From: Shewanella putrefaciens
GTDB lineage: Bacteria; Pseudomonadota; Gammaproteobacteria; Enterobacterales; Shewanellaceae
Length of the DNA stretch: 64,000 nt
Assembly: GCF_016406305.1 (NCBI RefSeq)
Contig: NZ_CP066369.1
Coordinates: 3,180,501 to 3,244,500, forward strand
Direction: 5' to 3'
The translations under genes were made by a program, and so were the position numbers. The notes below the pieces were generated by a model. The model was not told the origin of the DNA and searched no databases. It saw nothing but the letters and a program-made list of their open reading frames with translations. Below, in pieces: positions 18,972-27,730 of the stretch. Position 1 is the first letter of the stretch, and each line of letters begins with the position of its first letter.

Positions 18972-19641
18972 AGCTTTAAACTCACATTAAGCAGCGCCTG
19001 CTGCTATCGACCTAGATGACAAGAGTCTCCCTTATTCTCTTAGACAGTAAAACTTAGAAAAAATTTTACTATTTAAAATCAATTCGCTAAAAACAAACCG
19101 GCTCAGCAGCTTCATCTAAATAGGTCGGCATATCTTAGCACCATCAATATTTTATTATTTAAGCACTTCGGCAAATAGATGCCAATCAATTTCTATTTTG
19201 TTAATCAATTTCGCGCAATCGATCACAAGTGTAACATTTGTTGGTCTAAGATTTTATGCATTATATCGGCTTAGACTTTTCCCGTCAGGGCTTGGCTATA
19301 GCCATACATTGCCACGCTAATAACTAGCAGCGAAACCGATAGAACAGAGGAGCTTAAGGCAAATACGACTAGCCTATCCCTCTGACTCGAAAAACAATTC
19401 ACACTTTGACGAAAAATAAGACCAATGGCCTATCATCGACAGTCTATCGACCTTATGGCATTAGAGATTATTTTGAAAAGTCATGTCCCCTGATGTAACT
19501 GAGGTTAAAAGCGTATTTCCCCCAGCACTCAGAAATGCGGTCTGTATCTTCTTCTTGGCAATTATTCCCGCCCAGACGACTGCACTTCTACCAAGAAAAC
19601 TGCTAATATCGGCGCAATTTTTTTGAGCTAACGAGATCAAG
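18972..19641. other. 670-base gene-free region
   Basis: It separates the divergent TIGR02922 and yebC genes and must hold both promoters. I see no tRNA, strong hairpin or repeat. The only notable reading frame is a 47-codon one at 19483-19626 with a weak ribosome-binding site, which I do not support as a gene. Confidence 0.5.
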
Positions 19642-20364
19642 ATGGGCAGAGCATATCAAAATCGTAAAGAATCCATGGCGAAAACTGCAGGCCAGAAAAC
19701 CCGCCTTTACTCGCGCTACGGTAAAGAAATTTACGTTGTCGCTAAGCAAGGTGGCGTAGAGCCTGATGGTAACTTATCACTACGTCGTTTAATTGAGCGC
19801 GCAAAGAAGGACCAAGTTCCAGCGCATGTGATTGAACGCGCTATTGAAAAAGCCAAGGGCGGCGGTGGTGAAGATTACGATACAGCCCGTTATGAAGGTT
19901 TTGGTCCAGGCAACTGCATGGTGATCGTCGACTGCTTAACCGATAACGTAAAACGTACCTTCACCGAAGTGCGTCAAGCCTTCGTGAAGAACGATGCCAA
20001 ACTCGGTGGCCCAGGCACTGTTGGCCATATGTTTGATCATTCTGCCGTTTTTGTTTTCCCTGGCGATGATGAAGATGCCATTTTAGAAATCCTAATGATG
20101 GCCGATGTGGATGTGAGCGATGTCGAAGTTGAAGATGGCATGATCAGCGTCTTTGCCCCACACACTGAATTTTTCAAGGTCAAAACGGCACTGACCGATG
20201 CGATGCCAGAGATTAACTTTGAAATCGAAAACATCACCTTCGTCCCGCAAACTATGACTAAAGTGACCGGCGAAGATGTGGCCGTATTCGATAAGTTTAT
20301 CGCCGCATTAGAAGATTGTGACGATGTGCAAAACGTCTACCACAATGCGGAAATTGAAGAGTAA
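19642..20364 (+). CDS. YebC/PmpR/TACO1 family protein, YeeN type
   Basis: A 240-residue YebC-family protein, long annotated as a DNA-binding regulator and more recently linked to translation of difficult (proline-rich) stretches, as for mitochondrial TACO1. The N-terminus [32 protein letters not shown] is of the YeeN subtype rather than the MAGHSKW start of classical YebC. Conserved blocks include [37 protein letters not shown] and the acidic C-terminal [15 protein letters not shown] strong terminator follows. The gene appears monocistronic. Confidence 0.92.
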   Translation: MGRAYQNRKESMAKTAGQKTRLYSRYGKEIYVVAKQGGVEPDGNLSLRRLIERAKKDQVPAHVIERAIEKAKGGGGEDYDTARYEGFGPGNCMVIVDCLTDNVKRTFTEVRQAFVKNDAKLGGPGTVGHMFDHSAVFVFPGDDEDAILEILMMADVDVSDVEVEDGMISVFAPHTEFFKVKTALTDAMPEINFEIENITFVPQTMTKVTGEDVAVFDKFIAALEDCDDVQNVYHNAEIEE

Positions 20365-20386
20365 TCCCCCTTTCGCCTGAAATCAA

Positions 20387-20412
20387 AACGCAGCCATTGG
20401 CTGCGTTTTTCG
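20387..20412 (+). terminator. Terminator after yebC-like gene
   Basis: Stem AACGCAGCC (20387-20395) and GGCTGCGTT (20399-20407) with a 3-base ATT loop, followed by TTTTCGTTT. It lies 23 bases after the stop and could also serve the convergent gene ending at 20429. Confidence 0.85.
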
Positions 20413-20428
20413 TTTATAGATCAAGATA

Positions 20429-22078
20429 TTAAGCGCTAATAAAACAACCGTGAAACCCTAATGGCAATACCCTATTCATCTGCGCCGAGGCGATAGGGCC
20501 AGCGCTGATATCACTGGCACGGAACAAAGATAAACCGGACTGTGCATTGTGGTAATCGAGCCAAGTCATCAATATATAGGCTTCATGCTGCTCAGTGGCG
20601 GCAATAAAAAGCGGCTCTTCGGCAATCTTGCCGTTCCCCAGATAATACGCACTATAGCTATCAGCACTAAGTCCCCCGTTGCCAAGCGTATCAGCAGCGA
20701 GCTTGCTGCTGTCCTTTGTATTATGAATACAATACAGAGTGTTACTCATCCCTGAATCAGACGCTAATTCAGACTCTAGTTCAGCATCTAATTCAGTCTG
20801 TGATTTAGAGTGAGGGCCAAGTTCTGAGCGTGCTCCGATGCCAAATAGCGGAACAAACACTGTTTTACTCATAGTTTGCTGTGCAAACTCTTCATGACTA
20901 ATAGTTTGCTTCGCAAATTCTTTATTGATCACAAACTGAGGAAACTCCATCATCACGCCGCTGCGGTTAATGCGTGCAGGGGAAGACAGCGTCTCAGTCA
21001 ACGGAACTGTGATAGTCACCAACTCGGCATGGGGGGTCTTAGTTTTGCGAGTGCCCGTCAGTAGCCCTTTCATCCCTTGGGTTAAAATTGCCGAATTGGG
21101 ATAGAGGCAAAGCTGCACCGAAAGTTCATCATTATTCTCAATGGCTTGACCAAAGTGAAACACAAATCCTGCGGGCAACGGGTGTAACTGGCGCGTTTTA
21201 AAGTCAGCTTTGTCGATAACCAGTAATTGCGATGGCAATTCTGGACGCCATTTAAAGGCATCGATATAGGTTTCGCCCTCTTCATACACGCAGGATGAAA
21301 TATAAAACACTAGCTTATTTTCACTTTGGGCGAAGGCATGTATGTAACTCGCCTGTGGTAATTCAATCACTTCCATTCTGGCAATGCTGTCATCGGCGGC
21401 CACTTGATACACAAGTAATTGTTTCTCGCCGCCAACATACCAGACGCCAAAATTCCACAGTCCACCTTGTCCGTCATCGAGCGGGTGAGCTGAAAAGGGC
21501 AAGCCCTTAAACTTGTCGCCAAAGCTTTTCACGCCGAGCGTGGTTAAGGTCTTGGCATCGAGCCGATAGGGTGAACCCGCCTCCCATAGGGCGAGCAACT
21601 CGCCACGGCGCGGCAATAAACTGGTGTTAGCGACATTCAAATCATCATTATTGCGAATGGGTAAAGCATCGGGGATCACAGTACCAGCGGTAGAATACTT
21701 AAATCCGCCAGCGGCCTCCTCCACTTTAAACTTCTTTGTTTGGATAAACTTAGCCTGATGCTGAATTTGCCCATCGGCCAGACTAAACTGCTGCACCATG
21801 CCATCACCATCAAACCAATGCTGGTATGCCTTACCCGCCCGAGACATTTTCGCCGGCCCATTACGATATAGATTGCCGCTCAATTGCGCTGGCCACTCAC
21901 CCGAAACCTGCATAGTGAGCGGTGGATAGTCGCCTTCAGCCCCATTAAAACCAATCGCCCATGGCTCACGATTGATGGCTTGTGCGCTATCCAGTGCCAG
22001 TAATTTATCCACCGCACTTGCCCAAACTGCGGTCGTCATTAGGGCGGCTGAGCCGGCTAAAAATTGACGTCTATCCAT
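20429..22078 (-). CDS. Carotenoid-oxygenase (RPE65) family protein with Tat signal
   Basis: A 549-residue member of the carotenoid cleavage / lignostilbene dioxygenase family, non-heme Fe(II) enzymes that split a C=C bond. Four candidate iron-ligand histidines are in family positions: SAHPLDDG, YIHAFAQ, FHFGQAI and the C-terminal GFHGCF. The N-terminus MDRRQFLAGSAALMTTAVWASA is a twin-arginine signal, so the folded, metal-loaded enzyme is probably exported. The protein is longer than the usual 470-490 residues because of a polar insertion at about 385-440 containing a duplicated EFAxQTxS and an acidic ELDAELESEL run. It follows a DUF2141 gene by 14 bases. Substrate unknown. Confidence 0.87.
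   Translation of the reverse strand: MDRRQFLAGSAALMTTAVWASAVDKLLALDSAQAINREPWAIGFNGAEGDYPPLTMQVSGEWPAQLSGNLYRNGPAKMSRAGKAYQHWFDGDGMVQQFSLADGQIQHQAKFIQTKKFKVEEAAGGFKYSTAGTVIPDALPIRNNDDLNVANTSLLPRRGELLALWEAGSPYRLDAKTLTTLGVKSFGDKFKGLPFSAHPLDDGQGGLWNFGVWYVGGEKQLLVYQVAADDSIARMEVIELPQASYIHAFAQSENKLVFYISSCVYEEGETYIDAFKWRPELPSQLLVIDKADFKTRQLHPLPAGFVFHFGQAIENNDELSVQLCLYPNSAILTQGMKGLLTGTRKTKTPHAELVTITVPLTETLSSPARINRSGVMMEFPQFVINKEFAKQTISHEEFAQQTMSKTVFVPLFGIGARSELGPHSKSQTELDAELESELASDSGMSNTLYCIHNTKDSSKLAADTLGNGGLSADSYSAYYLGNGKIAEEPLFIAATEQHEAYILMTWLDYHNAQSGLSLFRASDISAGPIASAQMNRVLPLGFHGCFISA
20867..20920 (-). repeat. Internal coding repeat in the carotenoid-oxygenase gene
   Basis: Two 24-base units encoding EFAKQTIS and EFAQQTMS are separated by two codons (His-Glu), at residues 387-404. 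They lie inside a segment not expected in the core family fold. Confidence 0.7.
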
Positions 22079-22092
22079 GATGCAGCCCTCCC

Positions 22093-22587
22093 TTAGCGAA
22101 TGTGTATCGTGATTTGCGTATCGCCCTGCAGACTAAAACTGGCGTCTTTAAAGCTTGCAGGCCCAAAACTGCCGGCGTTATTGCTAAAACCATAGCCTTC
22201 ACTCGGCACACCTAAGATATTGGTATCTAAGCTATGGTTACTATTTTCATCGTGAAAGACCTTGAGCGCATATTGGCCATCGGCGAGATCGCTAAATACC
22301 AGCCTGTGCTCTGTTTTAGTCACTGGCTTTATCATGGAAGCGCTGGGATTTTTGCCTGATGTGTAATCCTCGGCATTAGCGTAAAGCTGTACCATCAAGG
22401 CGCCCGTTTGCACTTGAATATTATCTATATCTACGGTCAAGGTATGTGCCTGAATGCCTGCGGACATGCTTCCTGTTGACAAGAGTAGGCAAGCTAAGCC
22501 TGCGACCCAAACTGCTGATAACGTCCTTTTTGTGCTATGGGTTTGGAAACATGGGGTTGTTGCCATAGTTGAGTTCATGTGTTTCAT
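22093..22587 (-). CDS. DUF2141 domain protein, exported
   Basis: A 164-residue protein with an N-terminal signal peptide (hydrophobic stretch AVWVAGLACLLLSTGSMSAG, about 26-45) and a DUF2141 domain: LTVDIDNIQVQTGALMVQLYANAEDY, DLADGQYALKVFHDENSNHSLDTNILGVPSEGYGFSNNA and the final beta strands. The DENSN-LDTN segment resembles a Ca2+-type loop. AGGAG lies 6 bases before the chosen ATG. It is the first gene of a pair with the carotenoid-oxygenase-like gene 14 bases downstream, so a shared periplasmic pathway is likely. Function is unknown. Confidence 0.83.
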   Translation of the reverse strand: MKHMNSTMATTPCFQTHSTKRTLSAVWVAGLACLLLSTGSMSAGIQAHTLTVDIDNIQVQTGALMVQLYANAEDYTSGKNPSASMIKPVTKTEHRLVFSDLADGQYALKVFHDENSNHSLDTNILGVPSEGYGFSNNAGSFGPASFKDASFSLQGDTQITIHIR

Positions 22588-22769
22588 GCCTTACTCCTGC
22601 TACTTACGGTGATAGTGATTGCGATGGAGTTAGCTTAAAAAATCACAGGATGAAAAACAGGTGCCAAAAGTCATAAAACAAAATGTTAACAACATGACTT
22701 TTGGCATAGTGACATCGGGCGGTGATACCTTAGAATGGTCGGCAGAATTGGATTAAGGAATCGTCATTC

Positions 22770-23993
22770 GTGCTAGAAAATCGATTAACGAAAGAAGAGA
22801 GCCTGTTAATTGCCGCCGGGCTGCTCACATGGGGGCTCATCACTTGGGTCGGGATAACCCAAGCCCCATGGTATACATGGCAAGGCGTGGTCAATATCGC
22901 ACTCTATGGATTGTTTTTAGTGCAATTTATACTGATAGCAACGGACATAGTGCCCCATAGGGATATTCGACTCCGTCGCCTTGCTACTCTCACTATGCCT
23001 TTGATTGTATTTGGCTTAATGCTCACTGCCAACAATGCCTTACTGCCGATCTTCTTGGTTATTTGGGCATCACTTTTGCCTGAGTTTTTTAATCGCCGCC
23101 AAGCGATTGCACAACTGCTGTTAGCCAACCTTATTTATTATGTGCTGCTGCATTGGCAACTCCATCATCAAAGTCATGTGTTCACTATAGTGATTTATCT
23201 TGGGTTTCAGTTGTTTGCCTATAGCAGTAGCCAGGCAAGGCTTTCTGAGCGCAAATCTCGCTTGGTACAAGAACAGCTAAACCAGCAGCTTATTGCCACC
23301 CGCGCCCTCCTTAGTCAAGCCAGCGAACAGCAGGAAAGACTGCGGATCTCCCGGGATTTACACGATATTCTCGGCCACCAGCTCACGGCGCTCTCCCTGC
23401 AATTAGAAGTACTGAGCCATCAAGCACCCGAAGAGCTAAAGCCTCAAGTTAACCAAAGTAAAACCCTAGCCAAAGAGCTGCTTGAAAGTATTCGCGCCGT
23501 CGTTAGGGCCCAAAGAGTCCAAGTGGGATTGGATTTAATCCCCCCTCTAGAGGCGCTGATAAGCCGCTTACCCAGCGTCACACTCACCAGCAAAGGGATG
23601 AAGCCACTGCAATCAGCCGAACTGACTCAAGCCCTGCTGTTAGTGCTGCAGGAAGGCATCAGCAACGCAGTGCGCCACGGCAAGGCGAATCAACTGCAAC
23701 TGAGCATGGAAGACGCCCATGGCGCACTGATATTACAACTGAGCGACAACGGCGTGGGACTCACCCGGGGAGCGACACGCAACATATCGGCTAAACACGA
23801 CACTGGGCTAAGTGGTACAGAGCTTAGTGACTCTGAGCTAAACGGCACTGGGCTTAGTGGTACTGGGCTAAACGGCACTGGAATTAGCAGCATGCAGGAA
23901 AGGCTTAAGCCTTTTAATGGCACCTTACAGTTAAGGGCGAATGCTTCTGCGCCGGGCTGCACCCTTACCCTCACACTCCCTGCGCTCACTTAA
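22770..23993 (+). CDS. NarL-type sensor histidine kinase with pentapeptide-repeat insertion
   Basis: A 407-residue membrane kinase of the DesK/HisKA_3 class. Five or so N-terminal transmembrane helices (about 10-165) replace a large sensor domain. The dimerisation box RISRDLHDILGHQLTALSLQLE has the phospho-acceptor His198, followed by the ATPase domain with EGISNAVRHGKA and LSDNGVGL. Just before the G2 box (GISSMQERL) lie six 15-base units encoding (T/S)(G/E)(L/I)(S/N)(G/D/S), residues 345-374, not expected in this family. The start is GTG with AAGGAA upstream. It is paired with the next gene and divergent from the DUF2141/carotenoid-oxygenase pair. Confidence 0.9.
   Translation: MLENRLTKEESLLIAAGLLTWGLITWVGITQAPWYTWQGVVNIALYGLFLVQFILIATDIVPHRDIRLRRLATLTMPLIVFGLMLTANNALLPIFLVIWASLLPEFFNRRQAIAQLLLANLIYYVLLHWQLHHQSHVFTIVIYLGFQLFAYSSSQARLSERKSRLVQEQLNQQLIATRALLSQASEQQERLRISRDLHDILGHQLTALSLQLEVLSHQAPEELKPQVNQSKTLAKELLESIRAVVRAQRVQVGLDLIPPLEALISRLPSVTLTSKGMKPLQSAELTQALLLVLQEGISNAVRHGKANQLQLSMEDAHGALILQLSDNGVGLTRGATRNISAKHDTGLSGTELSDSELNGTGLSGTGLNGTGISSMQERLKPFNGTLQLRANASAPGCTLTLTLPALT
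23802..23891 (+). repeat. Six-unit 15-bp tandem repeat within the kinase gene
   Basis: In-frame units at 23802, 23817, 23832, 23847, 23862 and 23877 read TGLSG, TELSD, SELNG, TGLSG, TGLNG and TGISS. The last unit forms part of the conserved ATPase G2 box, so the array looks like a local expansion of that motif's own codons. Confidence 0.9.
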
Positions 23994-24022
23994 CCATCAA
24001 TAAAATACTCTTTGGAATTGCT

Positions 24023-24673
24023 ATGGACATGCAAAACAACATCATCAGTGTCGGCTTAGTGGAGGATCAACAATTGGTTCGCCAAGGGATCGCTAGCCTG
24101 CTCGCCATTTCCGACCACATTCGCGTGTTGTGGCAGGCCGAAGACGGCCAAGATGCACTCATAAAGCTTGCCAGCAATCCTGTCGATGTGCTGCTCAGTG
24201 ATATCCGCATGCCAAACCTTGACGGTATCGAAATGCTTAAACAGATACGCCAGAGTGCCAATCGCTTACCCGTCATCATGTTGACTACCTTCGATGACAG
24301 TGAGTTATTCCTCAATAGTTTACAGGCGGGGGCCAATGGCTTTTTACTCAAGGATGTGTCACTCGACAAGTTACTGCACGCCATAGAAACCGTCGCTAAC
24401 GGCGGCTACTTAATTGAGCCTTCGGTGCTCAAACAGATGAGTGACCCCAAACCAGTCCTTAGTGTTGGGGTGAGTAGAAATGAATTGTTGTCGGAGCGGG
24501 AACGGGAAATTCTCAGTTTTATGGCGGGCGGCTTCTCCAATAAGGAAATCGCCAATGCGGTATTTTTAGCCGAGGGCACAGTGAAAAATCATGTCTCTAA
24601 TATACTCACTAAACTCGATTGTCGGGATCGCACCCAAGCCGTGCTCAAAGGGCTGCAACTGGCGTTGATTTAA
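24023..24673 (+). CDS. NarL/LuxR family response regulator
   Basis: A 216-residue regulator with a receiver domain (about 7-125; acidic pair VEDQ, phospho-acceptor Asp60 in LLSDIRMPNLDG, LLKD near 113) and a LuxR-type helix-turn-helix at about 150-210 (LSEREREILSFMAGGFSNKEIANAVFLAEGTVKNHVSNIL). It begins 29 bases after the kinase gene and forms a two-component system with it. Targets are unknown; the divergent DUF2141/carotenoid-oxygenase pair is the nearest candidate. A bidirectional terminator follows. Confidence 0.93.
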   Translation: MDMQNNIISVGLVEDQQLVRQGIASLLAISDHIRVLWQAEDGQDALIKLASNPVDVLLSDIRMPNLDGIEMLKQIRQSANRLPVIMLTTFDDSELFLNSLQAGANGFLLKDVSLDKLLHAIETVANGGYLIEPSVLKQMSDPKPVLSVGVSRNELLSEREREILSFMAGGFSNKEIANAVFLAEGTVKNHVSNILTKLDCRDRTQAVLKGLQLALI

Positions 24674-24697
24674 CCATTCGCCTTGCTCAAGACAGCA

Positions 24698-24723
24698 AAA
24701 AGGGCCTTTAATGGCCCTTTTCT
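24698..24723. terminator. Bidirectional terminator
   Basis: Stem AAAAGGGCC (24698-24706) with GGCCCTTTT (24713-24721), 6-base loop, with A-rich and T-rich flanks. It separates the convergent response regulator and HPF genes. Confidence 0.85.
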
Positions 24724-24751
24724 ATTCCCTTAACGCGGGGAATTAATGCTC

Positions 24752-25108
24752 TTAACGTAAATCCATCTCTTGGATAATTTCGTGGGCAATCGCTGGCGTA
24801 GTGCAGCTTGGAGTTTCATGTAAATCGGCTTTTAGCTGGCCTTTACGGTGCTTAAGTGCGGCATCTAATTTTTTCGATGCGGCCTTAATAGCTGGGTACA
24901 TGATTTCATCCGTCCCCGATGCAGAAATGCGACTGCCTTCATAATTTGTTCGAATTTCAACCTGAAACTCGCCATGCTCCTTCGCAATAATGATATCGAG
25001 CGCGATCAAAGTAGGGAAATGGGTGGCGATTTTTGAAAACTTTTCGTTGACATGTTCTTTAACAGAATCAGTAACATCGACATGGTGACCAGAAAGATTT
25101 ATTTTCAT
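24752..25108 (-). CDS. HPF/RaiA-family ribosome hibernation factor, HPF-like
   Basis: A 118-residue protein with the short HPF fold: MKINLSGHHVDVTDSVKEHVNEKFSKIATHF at the start and ISASGTDEIMYPAIKAASKKLDAALKHRKGQLK later, giving the conserved basic helix that binds the 16S decoding region. A poorly conserved tail with Cys follows. It is closer to HPF than to the RaiA at 43.3 kb. In gammaproteobacteria the main hpf gene is usually beside rpoN, so this is probably an additional paralogue. It stands alone between convergent and tandem neighbours. Confidence 0.85.
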   Translation of the reverse strand: MKINLSGHHVDVTDSVKEHVNEKFSKIATHFPTLIALDIIIAKEHGEFQVEIRTNYEGSRISASGTDEIMYPAIKAASKKLDAALKHRKGQLKADLHETPSCTTPAIAHEIIQEMDLR

Positions 25109-25274
25109 AGGTTGTCCCTTTTAGTGTCATTACTTTTATTTTCGTTTCACTATTAGAGCTTGGGGCATGCAGAATAAAACACAAGCCCTAAAGATAAATA
25201 TTTCGGGTAAAGCGGGTATTAGCAGTGTCTAAATGTGAGGCGCATCAAGAAATGCGCCATCTAATAGATGAGTA

Positions 25275-25318
25275 AGTGGTTGATTTTAAAAAGTCAAACC
25301 GTATAAAAATCAACCACT
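25275..25318. repeat. 13-bp perfect inverted repeat after the chemoreceptor gene
   Basis: AGTGGTTGATTTT (25275-25287) pairs perfectly with AAAATCAACCACT (25306-25318) around an 18-base loop. It lies 39 bases past the stop of the - strand chemoreceptor gene and could be part of its transcript end, although no clean U-tract follows. A smaller GGCGCAT/ATGCGCC hairpin lies at 25239-25258. Confidence 0.5.
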
Positions 25319-25356
25319 GCCACCTATTTAGCCTATTTCAATCGTTTTAATTGCAC

Positions 25357-26925
25357 TCAATATTTACGCTGCACGCTCTGTTGCCAAAACTGCTGGGATA
25401 AATGGTGGGTCTTAGTCGATAAACGCGACACTTGATCGCCCCGCGCGGCCGCATCTTGGGTCTGTTCTAGGCTCTGCTGAGCGAGATCACTGATCACATG
25501 GATAGCTCGACTAATTTCAGCGGCAACGGAGGCTTGTTGGGTCATAGCCGCAGCGTTGTCATCACTGAGGGAGTTAATTCTGGCGATGGATGACAATAAC
25601 TCACCAAAGGCCACGCTCGCATCCTGGGCTAACTCAACGGAACGTTTGACCTGTTCCTGTCCTGCGACCATAGTCGAGGTCGCCTTATGGGTACTGTCCC
25701 TAAATCGGCTGACGATTTGCTCAATGTGCGAGGTCGATTGGCTGGTACGGCTCGATAATTGTCTGACTTCATCGGCCACCACGGCAAAACCACGGCCACT
25801 CTCCCCTGCTCGAGCAGCCTCAATGGCCGCATTTAAGGCTAATAGGTTAGTTTGATCGGCAATGGCGCGTATCACTTCTAATACCTGATGAATAGCCTGA
25901 CTATCCTGCTCAATCGTTTGCACTACATCGGAGAAATGGCTGACCTGCACGCTCAACTGATGAATTGCATCGATAACGGTTTCTAGGCGTGAGTGGCCGC
26001 GCTGCGCCGCCTGATGACTAGACACCATTTCAGAGGCAGTGCGATGGATATTACCTGTGACTTCGGCAAAACTTGCGCTCATTTGCTCCATCGCAGTAGC
26101 CGCCTGCGTCGTTTGCTCGCTCTGGCTATCCGCATGTTCCCAAGTATTGGTAATGGTTTGTTTAAGGTTCACGCTCTGCTCTTGGATTTCGCTGGCGGAA
26201 TCGGCCATGCGCCCGACCACACCGCCTATTTCGGTGATTAAAAATCGCAAGGCCAGATCCAACTTGCCTATTTCATCCTGCCGGCCGGTATACACTCCCA
26301 TGGCGACGGGATCGTCAATGATATTGGTTGCTATCGACACCAACTTTTGTAACGGCTGCATCAGGTAGTACCAAGCGAGGCACGCAATGCCCATCCCCGC
26401 AATCGCCGCCACTATGGGAGAATAACTGGCAATCACAGCTGTAGTAACAATCGAAACCAGCATAGCCAGCAGAATTTTACCGCTAAAACCGAGTCTATCT
26501 TTGCGCAATGCCTTAGGTTGTTTACCCTGATTAATATCGCTGTAAATAGCCTCGGCCGCTTTGATCTGCTCGGGTGTAGCCTGGCGGCGAACGGATTGAA
26601 ACTCGTGAATGGCCCCATTCTCATACACAGGTGCAACATAGGCATTCACCCAATAGTAACCGCCATGTTTCGTTTTATTTTTGACTATTCCCATCCAAGG
26701 TTTACCGCTCTTTATTCGCTCCCACAGGATTTTAAAGGCGGCGGCGGGCATATCGGCATGGCGCACTATGTTGTGCGGATTACCCTGCAACTCGTTAACA
26801 CTAAACTCACTGATCTGCGAAAAGGTCTGGTTTACATATTTAATGTTGCCCTTAAGGTCAGTTGTGGACAGTAGAATGGCGTTATCAGACAGGTGTTTTT
26901 CACCCTTTGTAGAATGTGTTTGCAT
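25357..26925 (-). CDS. PAS-containing methyl-accepting chemotaxis protein (Aer-like)
   Basis: A 522-residue receptor resembling Aer energy-taxis sensors. An N-terminal cytoplasmic PAS domain (about 10-115: [46 protein letters not shown]) is followed by a hydrophobic hairpin (about 150-190), a HAMP-like linker, and a long coiled-coil signalling domain with the conserved tip [37 protein letters not shown] that binds CheA/CheW. There is no periplasmic domain, so the cue is probably internal redox or FAD state. It stands alone on the - strand. Confidence 0.92.
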   Translation of the reverse strand: MQTHSTKGEKHLSDNAILLSTTDLKGNIKYVNQTFSQISEFSVNELQGNPHNIVRHADMPAAAFKILWERIKSGKPWMGIVKNKTKHGGYYWVNAYVAPVYENGAIHEFQSVRRQATPEQIKAAEAIYSDINQGKQPKALRKDRLGFSGKILLAMLVSIVTTAVIASYSPIVAAIAGMGIACLAWYYLMQPLQKLVSIATNIIDDPVAMGVYTGRQDEIGKLDLALRFLITEIGGVVGRMADSASEIQEQSVNLKQTITNTWEHADSQSEQTTQAATAMEQMSASFAEVTGNIHRTASEMVSSHQAAQRGHSRLETVIDAIHQLSVQVSHFSDVVQTIEQDSQAIHQVLEVIRAIADQTNLLALNAAIEAARAGESGRGFAVVADEVRQLSSRTSQSTSHIEQIVSRFRDSTHKATSTMVAGQEQVKRSVELAQDASVAFGELLSSIARINSLSDDNAAAMTQQASVAAEISRAIHVISDLAQQSLEQTQDAAARGDQVSRLSTKTHHLSQQFWQQSVQRKY

Positions 26926-27345
26926 AGTTTATAGGGCAGACTCTCGGTAAAAAGATGGGTGGCATTTTGCCAAAAGGACAAGCTGTCTACCTTGATTAAG
27001 CTCACAATGACAGTAGAAAAATTAACCAAAAGCTAAACAAGTGATAACCATCAAACCTATAAAACCAAACATTTACGATGGAAAAAGAGGAGAGGCCCCC
27101 ACAATAATGCCCAAAGCAAAGAGGCAAGAGCAATGGAAACTCGCGCTGGGTCGCAATTTTACATCTAAACCTAAATGATATCGTTTATCATTTAAATAAA
27201 CTGCGTTATACTCCAAAAAATCATAGTGTCTCCACTTATGAATGCAACCCAGTTGCGCTTTGCCTCTAATGCACAGTGGCCATAATTAGCCCCAGTGCAA
27301 AAACCAAAACAGCGTCATCTAGACACGGAATGAGAAGTGGTACTT
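26926..27345. other. Intergenic region with Fur-type promoter
   Basis: This 420-base divergent region holds the chemoreceptor promoter on the - strand and the Fur-box promoter of the DUF3649-PepSY operon on the + strand. I see no further gene. There is an A-rich/purine stretch at about 27060-27130 without clear function. Confidence 0.6.
27173..27212 (+). promoter_or_regulatory. Fur box overlapping a promoter
   Basis: AAATGATA (27173-27180) and TATCATTT (27186-27193) form a perfect inverted repeat around 5 bases, matching the Fur consensus of ATGATAAT-type half sites. A TATACT -10-like hexamer at 27207-27212 places a -35 within the box. Iron-replete Fur would therefore block the iron-related operon starting at 27346. 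Confidence 0.75.
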
Positions 27346-27729
27346 ATGTCTAATACACCTGCGCTTGAAACCTCAACGCACTCCCCAGCAGCGCAAATAC
27401 GCTCGTTCTCGCTGATTTCACGGGGGATTGTGCAGATTGTGCAATGGTTTAAGCAAGAGCAATCGCTATTTGCCTTCAAAGTCTTCGCCCGTGCGAGTGC
27501 AGCCCTACTCGCGGGTTATATTGCAGCCGCTACTCTGGCCTGCCTACTGACATTAGTGCTGCCCATGCCAAGGCTAGAAAGTACCTTAACCGCCAATATG
27601 TTGTCCTTTTTGTTCTATGCCATCGCTATTATTTACGCCTTTTGTGTACGTAAAACCTGGCATGCATGGCGAGATTTAGGCCTAGTGAGTTTACTGTGTT
27701 TTGGATTGATTAAGGTGTGTGGGCTGTAG
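27346..27729 (+). CDS. DUF3649 membrane protein of an iron-uptake operon
   Basis: A small integral membrane protein (127 residues) with about three hydrophobic helices: FARASAALLAGYIAAATLACLLTLVLPM, SFLFYAIAIIYAFCV and LVSLLCFGLIKVCGL. It resembles DUF3649, often next to PepSY (PiuB) proteins and TonB-dependent siderophore receptors. I chose ATG 27346 over an in-frame GTG 9 bases upstream because GAGAAG then lies at ribosome-binding distance. It is the first gene after the Fur box; the next gene begins within 2 bases. Its molecular role is not known. Confidence 0.8.
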   Translation: MSNTPALETSTHSPAAQIRSFSLISRGIVQIVQWFKQEQSLFAFKVFARASAALLAGYIAAATLACLLTLVLPMPRLESTLTANMLSFLFYAIAIIYAFCVRKTWHAWRDLGLVSLLCFGLIKVCGL

Positions 27730-27730
27730 G

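Noticed and set aside
19483..19626. 47-codon frame before yebC
   Set aside because: Weak ribosome-binding site, no family resemblance, and it occupies the promoter region of the next gene.
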